DNA from: Rhodocollybia butyracea
Lineage: Eukaryota; Basidiomycota; Agaricomycetes; Agaricales; Omphalotaceae
Assembly (NCBI GenBank): GCA_015501585.1
Contig: JADNRY010000154.1
Location: 1-64,000 of the forward strand
Length of the DNA: 64,000 bases
Reading direction: 5' to 3'
Below, piece after piece: positions 9,691-17,610 of the stretch (the stretch's first letter is position 1; each line of letters opens with the position of its first letter). The position numbers and the translations under genes are program-made. The notes under the pieces were generated by a model. The model saw only the letters and a list, made by a program, of their open reading frames with translations. It did no database searches and was not told the DNA's origin.

Positions 9691-11100
9691 CCGAGACGAG
9701 CTTCAGGTGGGAGACATACGACCCGACAATTGGTCAGAGCGGTACAACCTGCTCAAGCCGTAAGCGAGCCTATCGTATCCAGAAATATCAAGATCCGGAC
9801 ATGCCTTCGGAAGCCTCATCCAATATCGTCGGGCGCTTCGTTGATTGTTGGTTTTCTGCCGCTCCTCATTGTTTCTCGTCTCTCTCGGATCTTCGAACCA
9901 CTGCATCCTCAGAGTCCCTCTGATTCGTATCCTTCTCCTTCAAGTACTTCAAGTCCTTTGCGCTCTGTGTACTAGTGCTATGACTCTGTTGAGGAATCGC
10001 ATCAAAACTGCAAAAGACAGGCAAAAGAGGAAAACAGAAACGAGAACGAGATAGAATGGACGAAGAAAGCAGAAACGGAAAAAGCCCACTTTCCTAGTAA
10101 GACAGTCCCCTGATAGATCCAGTTCAGTCGGATTTCAGCCTGCTTGTTCGCTAAGGCCAGCTTGTGGTCCAGATGTAAGAACTACGAAAAACGGCTGGAA
10201 AGACGCCAAGAAGCGAGCGCTTGTAAGACGGCTCTGAATCCGATTCGGCCCGGCCTCTTTCCTTCCATATGCTCGTCCTGGATTCTGGCGTTCTCACTGG
10301 TATAACTTGCCTCCAGCCTTTTTCTGCACTCAACCGGACCTATACCGTAACCTTGCCACAATATCTACGGTATAGACTGTCGTTGTATTCAACAAGCGTG
10401 TAAGCCAACTCGGGGCGGATGATGGTAAAATTGCAGTTCAATGGCTCGTACGTCGTGCATCTTTTCTCCGCAGGCTTAGCTGCAGTCCAACGGTTACAAA
10501 TTAAAGACTTACGTGGTGTCCGTTTCGCCGTGTGCAATGTGGCCTCCACAGTCATAATTTCCAGAACAGCTCGAATTTGAGCGGTTCATCGTGAAAAGGT
10601 GGGAGACAATCATACATATTGGTTACGTTCAAGATCCCTATATAGCCGTCTTGCTCCTCTGACGGCCCACTTCTCGTTCATGCACCGCGTCTTCTTTGAT
10701 GTAATTCCGAGGAATTGCTATATTGTCCCATCTGCTCAATCCGCCAGTGGGTCAATATAACACGTATAACACTTACAGCTTATTGGTCCAGGTCATTATC
10801 CATTATCCACCAAAGTGTGGGATCGCTCGTCTCAACAGGTCTACGGACATCGTCCCGCGTTCTTAAGAGAACATTTGTACGGAGGACAGGGCGTACAATC
10901 GCGCCACCCGTACTGTAACGTGAGTATTAAAGGCCATTATTCTGGGATAAGCGCACGGTGACTTACTTCGGGATAGATACATGCTTTGAGGAAAGGAAGA
11001 AGGAAAAGAAGATTGGAAAGTCTCAAAGAAAACATGCTCGAGACGGTTGTACACATAGTCCACACCGCAATGCTTCCCGAAAGTCCACCGGACCTCAATG
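9691..11100 (-). repeat. inter-GST module, copy B
   Basis: The best-preserved copy of the module found between GSTs; it matches 6880-8045 and more weakly 15130-15450 and 18290-18980. It carries the signal-peptide exon and Cys-rich exon annotated separately at 10841-11035. The minus-strand ICNRWTAAKPAEKRCTTY and RYCGKV segments lie around 10360-10500. Confidence 0.6.
10841..11035 (-). CDS. putative 46-residue secreted Cys-rich protein
   Basis: Exon 1 (11035-10967) encodes MFSLRLSNLLFLLPFLKACI plus YPE, which looks like a signal peptide with a hydrophobic core and a small-residue cleavage region. A clean 54-nt GT-AG intron in phase 0 follows. Exon 2 (10912-10841) encodes YGWRDCTPCPPYKC, SLKNAGRCP and a stop. 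The cysteines follow C-x2-C-x4-C-x7-C. The same exon in copy A keeps all four cysteines while other codons changed (two synonymous, two replacement differences in 18 codons), which hints at past selection on the protein. The family is not recognised. It could be the start of a longer gene whose later exons lie at 10360-10500, or chance. Confidence 0.35.
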
Positions 11101-11429
11101 GATGCGCGCTGTGCTTTCGAATCAGTCGACAGCTATAACCTATATACAGAGACAAATGGTGTTAGTGAGGTGCAAGTGGTGGCTAAGCTGTCCCGACCTT
11201 CTCGAGTTTGCCTGTTTCGCAATGAATTCGATCTTCTCATTTGCCATGTGAGCCTCAAACGCGCATCTGGAGTCGGGCAATTTCTTTTTTCACTATTTTT
11301 TCTGTTTGGGAGACTACATGTCAAGTTCTGCATGTATCTGGAAGTAAGTAAGCTCGTTACTACTGTTGAGAAAAGGCAACAGAAAATTATATCCGTTAAC
11401 GTGAAATGACGAATATTATGATAGATATT

Positions 11430-11975
11430 TGAGGACAAGGTTAAACGTGCTCGAGTCGGGGTCCACTTCTTCGCCGTCCCATGGGCCATCCTGACCATGC
11501 TTCTTCGGTTTGGGGACTCTGGGATTGCTTTTGGGAAACAGGCCACCTGAAATATGAGTTTATTCAATTGACTCGGGAAATACTTCTCCTCCATCCAGTT
11601 GGTCATCAGGAGCGGGCTTCTTCACTACACAACCTTGGTGTGGGCCTCTGGGATCACTTTCGCCAGACAGGTTACCTCGAAAATCTCGACGAGCCCATTC
11701 AATTAAATCAAGAAGCACTTCTACTTTGCACCATGGGCCATCTGCAATGCCCTTCTTCACTCCAGAACCTCGGTCTGTGCCTTGGAAACTCTTGGAAAAA
11801 ACTCTCGGAAATCGCTTTCGGCAGACACATCAGCTCAAAGATCTCAATGAGTTTATTCGATTGAACCGAGAAGCGCTTCTCCTCCGTCTCGTGGGCCACG
11901 CGCATCGTACCTTTTCACTCCAGAACCTTGGTTTGGGCCTCCAGGATCGCTTTCAGCAGATAGGGCAGCGCCTGG
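11430..11975 (+). pseudogene. TPR relic of a TPR-CHAT gene
   Basis: It holds about four decayed 45-residue repeat units like those of the CHAT gene at 56.9-59.5 kb. Examples are IQLTREILLLHPVGHQ, ASSLHNLGVGLWDHFRQTG, LDEPIQLNQEALLL and, in another frame, LNEFIRLNREALLLRLVGH. At least one frame change is needed near 11790. No CHAT domain follows; the sequence switches abruptly to the GST upstream module at about 11967, inside a repeat unit (RFQQ-). It is a dead fragment joined by recombination. Confidence 0.85.
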
Positions 11976-12468
11976 TATCTACTAATTATTGTGACTAAGG
12001 CCAGGGAAGACTTGCGGGAAGATGAGAGCGTATGACCAAATGCTTGCTGGAACTCAAAGCTCAAGTCTGATCTGCCTAATACGGAATTGGTGTCATTGAA
12101 TATATTCTGAATTCAATCGTTCCTTCTCACCTTGCAAAACTCGTGTAGTTATCGAGATGGTTGCTCAATGTGGTGCAAAATTCCTCGCTAATCAACGATA
12201 TATATTGTACACACGCTTTGAGAAATTCTCGCAAGTATTCCCGGCTGTATCGGTGATTTCGTTGGATTTCGTTGGATATTCAGGCTTACAAGCATCACGT
12301 ACAAACATTTTCCGTATATTCGGGAATTTGTCTTCGAGTATCCTGCCAGACTTGGAATCATGAGCTCACCTTACTTAGAAATGCAACTCACGCAAAAACA
12401 TACATAAAGAGACAGATCCCCCAAGTTGACATACCAACCAACTCATTCCTCAGAGGAGCGTAGACAAG
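11967..12468 (+). promoter_or_regulatory. upstream module of GST copy 3
   Basis: It begins at the GGGCAGCGC block directly after the TPR relic and contains all blocks of the module, including a perfect TTCCGTATATTCGGGAA at 12310-12326, 159 bp before the ATG. A small direct duplication (GATTTCGTTGGATTTCGTTGG) is present near 12256. Confidence 0.65.
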
Positions 12469-13269
12469 ATGATTACTCTTTACGATTTCGATAGCAAAAC
12501 CAAACATCCCTGGAACGTATCTGTTTGGAAAGCAAGGTGTGTGTGCATTAACCATGCTGCGACGTCCACTGATACCACTTTCGAATTCTCCCCCAGGTAC
12601 AGCTTGAACTTCAAGAAAGTGCCATACAAAACCATCTGGATTGAATACCCCGATATCGAACCTACCATGAAAAAGCTCGGGGCTCGGCCTACCAGTCTTA
12701 GAGGAGATGGGTCTCCTATGTATACCCTCCCAGTCATCCACGACGACTCCACGGGCGCAATCATCTCCGATTCTGCACTCATTGCCGAATATCTCGACAA
12801 AACCTACCCCACCTCGACTGAGCTGATCCCTAGGGGAACCCATACTCTCCAAGCTGCTTTCAGAGGGCTAATTGAGTCGAAAATGTTCCCATTGGGACTA
12901 CTTGTGGTGCCCGAGCTGATACGCGAAGTGGTGAATGGACCAAGCGCAGAGTACATGACAAGCCACTATTTGCCGAAGTTTGGTATCTCGGATTTGGCAA
13001 CGTGGACACTGAGCGAGGAACAGCGCATTGCTGAATGGGACAAGGTCAAGGAGCTGCTGGGGAGTGTTCATGTGATGATGAAAGCGGAAGATAAATGGAT
13101 TATGGGAGATGAGATTTCGTTTGCGGACTTTGCGGTGGCTTCTGTGTTTGAGATGATAAAAGCCGCCGTTGGGAAGGGCAGTGAGGACTGGAAGAGGGTT
13201 TTGAGTTGGCATGACGGAAGGTGGGACCGCATGATGACCGAGCTGGAGAGGTATCGCGCGATATACTAA
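12469..13269 (+). CDS. glutathione S-transferase, array copy 3 (intact)
   Basis: Exons 12469-12536 and 12597-13269 give 246 residues. The N-terminal thioredoxin-like domain (about 1-95) starts ITLYDFDSKTKHPWN. Ser25 or Asn23 in WNVSVW is the candidate thiol-activating position of a Ser/Asn-type fungal GST. It has the cis-Pro loop TLPVIHD and the glutathione gamma-Glu motif SDSALIAEYLD. The all-helical domain includes KAEDKWIMGDEISFADFAV. Length and motifs fit the fungal UstS-like/FuA-type GSTs, cytosolic enzymes that conjugate or bind small hydrophobic compounds; the class assignment is from memory of family features. The ATG is fixed by the GTAGACAAG leader common to the array. The 60-nt intron is open, so retention would be in frame. 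Confidence 0.9.
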   Translation: MITLYDFDSKTKHPWNVSVWKARCVCINHAATSTDTTFEFSPRYSLNFKKVPYKTIWIEYPDIEPTMKKLGARPTSLRGDGSPMYTLPVIHDDSTGAIISDSALIAEYLDKTYPTSTELIPRGTHTLQAAFRGLIESKMFPLGLLVVPELIREVVNGPSAEYMTSHYLPKFGISDLATWTLSEEQRIAEWDKVKELLGSVHVMMKAEDKWIMGDEISFADFAVASVFEMIKAAVGKGSEDWKRVLSWHDGRWDRMMTELERYRAIY

Positions 13270-14013
13270 ACAGGGTTCGAGAGGAGTAGGACCCCTTTAA
13301 TGTCGAAGAATTCCATTTTTTTCCTTCATTGGATACCCGGGTCCAAGAATCTACCCGTTTTAACTCGTGGAGAGAAACAGATACTTACGGATTCTGCCTT
13401 CGATCGGATAATTTCTTCGAGTCTCTTAAGGCTCGAACACCAAACTGCTATCAATGTCGAAGGACACTGTTTGTGTCCAGATGAGGAACAGTCCAGACGT
13501 CCAACCTTGGTCAAACATATGCACCCATCGTTCGAGTTTCCACCACAACATCTTTGTTGATCGATGTCAATGTAAGGTTCGAGTGTCGAAGAAGATAACT
13601 CTATTTGAGTGTCACATTGTTAACTTACTGTGACTGCGCTCATGGCCTGAAACATGAACTTTAGCAGCCCTTGGTGTTTAATTTTTTTCGCGCCTAAGAC
13701 TGGCGGGAAGATGGGAAAGTAGTATGACCAACTTGAAGTGTTTGTACGAGCTCAAGTCTGTGCTTTCATCTAATATGTAGCTTGTGTTATTGCAGTTAAG
13801 TTGACCCTATAACATTCTGAATGTTCCAAAGCTCAAAATACAAATCTTCAATTAGCAATTAGTCACCGAGACGGTTGCTCAGTCATCTTGTGCTGAAAGT
13901 ATAGAGTTATTCACGATTTTTAGTTCGCTAATGAACAACAGGCTTGGGAAATCTTTGTAAGTATTCTCGGCCGTATCGGGAGTTTCATTTGTGCTTACGG
14001 GTTTCAAGTCTTC

Positions 14014-14058
14014 ACGTACGCAAGCACGTACGCAAGTACATACGCAAGCACATACGTA
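14014..14058. repeat. 12-bp promoter minisatellite (ACGTACGCAAGC)n
   Basis: Three full and one partial unit: ACGTACGCAAGC, ACGTACGCAAGT, ACATACGCAAGC, ACATACGTAG. It ends 5 bp before the TTCC-N9-GGAA site. Other modules hold a single related CATGTACGAACA at this place, so the unit was amplified only in copy 4. Confidence 0.85.
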
Positions 14059-14062
14059 GATT

Positions 14063-14079
14063 TTCCGTGTTTTCGGGAA
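14063..14079. promoter_or_regulatory. conserved inverted repeat, GST copy 4
   Basis: TTCCGTGTTTTCGGGAA, 140 bp before the start codon, is the counterpart of the site in the other four modules. Confidence 0.5.
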
Positions 14080-14202
14080 TTTGTGATCAAGTCTTGGACC
14101 ATGAGTTCACCGTACTGGCAACCCATATATAGAGAGAACGATCTCCAAAATTGAGGTATCCACTAACTCATAGAAACCCCTCTTCAGAGGAGCGTAGACA
14201 AG

Positions 14203-15002
14203 ATGATTACTCTGTACGATTTTGATGGCAAAGTCAAACATCCCTGGAATGTATCCGTTTGGAAAGCAAGGTATGTGTGCATAAACCACGCCGCGACGTT
14301 CACTGATACCACCTTGACTTCCCTCCTAGGTACAGCTTGAATTTCAAGAACGTGCCATACAAAACCATCTGGCTTGAATACCCCGATATCGAGCCCAAAA
14401 TGAAAAAGCTCGGGGCTCGGCCAACCGGTCTTAAACCAGACGGTTCCCCTATGTACACTCTCCCAGTTATCCATGACCACACCACTGGCGCCATCGTCTC
14501 CGATTCCGCACTCATTGCCGAATATCTCGACAAAACCTACCCAACCACGACTCAGCTGATTCCTACGGGGACCCATGCTCTCCAAGCTGCCTTCCGAGAG
14601 ATGTTCGGCTCTAAAATGGCACCATTAGCACTACTTGTCGTGCCCCAGGTGATAAACAAAGTGGTGAACGGACCCAGCGTCGAGTACATGACGCGGAATT
14701 ATTTGCCGAAGTTGGGCATCTCCAATTTGGAGACGTGGACCATGAGCGAGGAAGAGCGTAATGAGCATTGGGAGAAGGTGAAGGCGTTGTTGGGGAGTGT
14801 TCATGGGACGATGAAAGCGGAGGATAAATGGATTATGGGAGGTGAGATTTCGTTTGCAGACTTTGTGGTGGGATCGATACTTGAGATGATGAAGACCACG
14901 TTTGGGACAGCCGGTGAGGACTGGAGGAGGGTTGTGAACTGGCATGATGGAAGGTGGGATCGCATGATGTCAGAGCTCGAAAAGTATAGCGCGGTATATT
15001 AA
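14203..15002 (+). CDS. glutathione S-transferase, array copy 4 (intact)
   Basis: Exons 14203-14270 and 14330-15002 give 246 residues with the same architecture as copy 3: MITLYDFDGKVKHPWNVSVW, cis-Pro loop TLPVIHD, the SDSALIAEYLD motif, and a helical domain with KAEDKWIMGGEISFADFVV. It is more diverged than copies 1-3 (for example LALLVVPQVINKVVNGPSV), so it belongs to an older duplication. Here the intron is 59 nt, so its retention would break the frame. No lesion is seen. Confidence 0.9.
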
Positions 15003-16600
15003 ATAGTGGTTCAAACGTTGGATAGGTAGGTAGGTAGGTAGGTTCAACACGCGCGGTCCCGAATCACCCCAAGTTCGGTCCTATTACATTATCTATGTTG
15101 TCTTGATTCGGAGTTTTACCGATATCTTTGAGGCGTTGAGTCTACATTATTCCTACGCCAAGGAGCGCTTGATTTGTAAAGCGGTTTTCCGATGCGGCCC
15201 GAGTTGCTGTTTGCTCTTTCCTCTCAACATCCATCTGCTCGTCTTGAAGCTCGAAGCCTGGACCCTGATGTTCTCACCGGTACAACCTGCCTCTATCTTA
15301 TTTCGACTCAAACTCCGCACGATATCTACGGTACGGACTGGTGATGCTTGAATTGTACCTCAACTGCTTGTATGTTCGTGCACCACATCCATCTTTAGCT
15401 GTTCTAGAATTGTATCAACTATCATTGATTGCGAAAGTAGGTGATCTCGTGGCTCTTTACCTGATGCTTGAAAGCTTGACCGTCGGACTCCGTCAAGCAT
15501 ATACTCTTTTGTACCTATCGCTGGAGGTATCAATATAATATGACTCAAGAATCAAGACGCCTTCTCTTAATTTCCGCCTCGAAATCTTTGATGATTGATG
15601 AAGGCTCTAGTCCGAAGATTTTTATCAGACATTCATGGCATTTCAATACATTTGAATCATGATGCGACGCAGTTGGTTCAACTTGGCCCTCTTCCATTAC
15701 CACCAAGTCCTCGCGCTTTCTCTTGCCATAAGACTCGACGTTCCTATTTGCCTCTACGCTTCAATGTTGCCCACTTGCAACTTGCTATATATCACAGCAC
15801 CATTGTCACACAACTCTGGGCGTTACAATACCCCAATTATTTGGGCTCATGATCATACCATCGTTTCTATACCATCTAAATAACCTCAAAAAATCTCTGC
15901 TAAACCCCGATAAACAGACAATCAAGTCCTTTGGCCGTGGCCACCGATGATCGAGCTCTGATGCTTTCAAGTAACTCTTCCTCGCCCCAAGGGTTCATCC
16001 CAGATCTTTCTTCAAAGGTATGTCGTTTCGTTCCCAGATCAACCTTGCTATTTGCATCTAGATAAGGCTAGGCCTATCAGGTGAGCTCCCAAGTGAGCAT
16101 CTCGTATAGTCAAAACGAGGAATGGAGGAGAGCATGAAAAATAGTAGGGCCAGAAACCGGAAGAAAAAAAAGAGAAATTTTGATGAAGAAAGAAGAAAGA
16201 ATTGATGGCTTTGTCGCCGTTGGCTCTAGGCGTCTCCAGGAGATCTCCTAGTACCGGGTGAAAAGCATACCTAAAGTTCACTACCCAAATTATGATACTC
16301 ATCGTTTCTTAGTCTCTTCGACTTTAAGTTTCTGGTTCCTGGGCCATTGCCGATGGTATTACGCATCCCTGTTCTTCCTCTAAAGAGTGGAAATGTATAC
16401 ATGGCATCGCTGTAGCCGCCAAAGTTGAATATATTTTGAATTCCGCCGTTCTTCTCTGCTGGCTACACGGTAAAATCACCTTACCCCTCCGAGTAACATC
16501 CGAGCTTTGCTCAGTCATTCTGTACGACAAATTTCCTTTAAATGAACGTATAGACTGAATTCACGATTTCACTTGAGACTACGTACGCGTACCCTTTGGC
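15003..16600. other. inter-GST region with degraded module copy C
   Basis: 15200-15420 resembles the inter-GST module: CTCACCGGTACAAC, ATATCTACGGTACGGACT and the GCTTGTATGTTCGTGCA block matching 7350-7510. On the minus strand it contains a CTGENIRVQ segment matching CTSENARIQ in copy A. No intact gene. 15540-16600 shows no coding signal I can support; a purine-rich stretch lies at 16120-16200. Confidence 0.45.
15023..15042. repeat. (TAGG)5 microsatellite
   Basis: Five tandem TAGG units 20 bp after the stop codon of GST copy 4. Confidence 0.95.
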
Positions 16601-16822
16601 AAGTTCTTGAAGCTATTCCCGGCTGTATCGGAAGAAGTTGAATGTACGTGCATTTTCCGCATTTTCGGGAATTTGTCTTCAGGTTTCCCGTCAGACTTGA
16701 ATCGTGAGTTCACCGTACTAGCAACCTAATTCCTGGCCTGCCACGCAAAAACATATATAGAAGACAGGGATATTTTGAGTTGACGTACCAACTAACTCAC
16801 AGGCACTTTTCGCAGAGACAAG
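16600..16822 (+). promoter_or_regulatory. upstream module of GST copy 5
   Basis: A short, diverged version of the GST module: the CTATTCCCGGCTGTATCGG block, TTCCGCATTTTCGGGAA at 16655-16671 (168 bp before the ATG) and a CCACGCAAAAACATATATAGAAGACAG leader-like stretch with a TATATA element about 65 bp upstream of the start codon. Confidence 0.55.
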
Positions 16823-17610
16823 ATGATTACTCTCTACGATTTCGGTGGCAAAATTAAACATCCCTGGAATGTTTCCGTTTGGAAAGCGAGGTAAGCATGC
16901 GTCGGCCACGCTGTGATGTTTACTGATATCACTTCGAATTCCCTCCCAGGTACAGCTTAAACTTCAAAAGCGTTGCATACAAAACCATCTGGATTGAATA
17001 CCCCGACATCGAGCCCACAATGAAAGAACTCGGGGCTCTACCAACTGGCCGTAAACCAGATGGTTCCCCTTTGTACACCCTCCCAGTCATCCACGACGAT
17101 TCCACGGGCGCGATCATTGCCGACTCTGCGCTCATTGCGGAATACCTCGACAAAACCTATCCTACCCCGACTCAGCTCATCCCCACGGGGACACATGCTC
17201 TCCAAGCCGTTTTCAGGGAGATGGTCAGCTCGAAAGCTATAACATTCGCGACACTTGTGCTACCCGAGGCGATGGGCAAAGTGGTGAACCAACCCAGTGC
17301 AGAGTACCTGGAACACGCTTATTCGGCACTGGTGTTGGAGGCAAAGACGGCCGATGAGGAGGAGCGTGTTGCTAAATGGGAAAAGGCAAAGGAGTTCTTA
17401 GGTGGTGTTGATGCGCTGATGAAACGAGAGGATAAATGGATTATGGGAGACGCGATATCGTTTGCAGACTTTGTGGTGGCAGCTGTGCTCACGATGGTGA
17501 AGAACATCTTTGGGAAGGAGAGCGAAGCGTGGAAGCAGGTTGTGAGTTGGCATGAGGGAAGGTGGGACCGAATGATGATAGAACTGGAGAAGTATAGCAC
17601 AGTGTATTAG
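16823..17610 (+). CDS. glutathione S-transferase, array copy 5 (intact, divergent)
   Basis: Exons 16823-16890 and 16950-17610 give 242 residues. The N-terminal domain is close to the other copies (MITLYDFGGKIKHPWNVSVW, TLPVIHD, ADSALIAEYLD). The middle of the helical domain is strongly diverged: SKAITFATLVLPEAMGKV and EYLEHAYSALVLEAKTADEE replace the YLPKFGISDLATWTLSEEQ region of copies 1-4. This region helps form the substrate pocket in GSTs, so altered substrate range is plausible (inference). The C-terminal WIMGDAISFADFVV and GRWDRMMIELEKY are conserved. No lesion; 59-nt intron. Confidence 0.9.

Larger units (their letters stand above)
13270..14202. other. 3' flank of GST copy 3 and upstream module of GST copy 4
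   Basis: 13320-13460 repeats the 3' flank seen after GST copy 2. From about 13680 a diverged upstream module leads to GST copy 4: GGTGTTTAATTTTTTTC, GGCGGGAAGATG, the ATTCTCGGCCGTATCGGGAG block, the inverted repeat at 14063 and AGGAGCGTAGACAAG. A 12-bp minisatellite is embedded at 14014-14058. Confidence 0.5.

Noticed and set aside
12388..13212. Minus-strand open frames opposite each GST
   Set aside because: Repeated in every GST copy because the plus-strand codons are conserved; this is shadow coding, not a separate gene.
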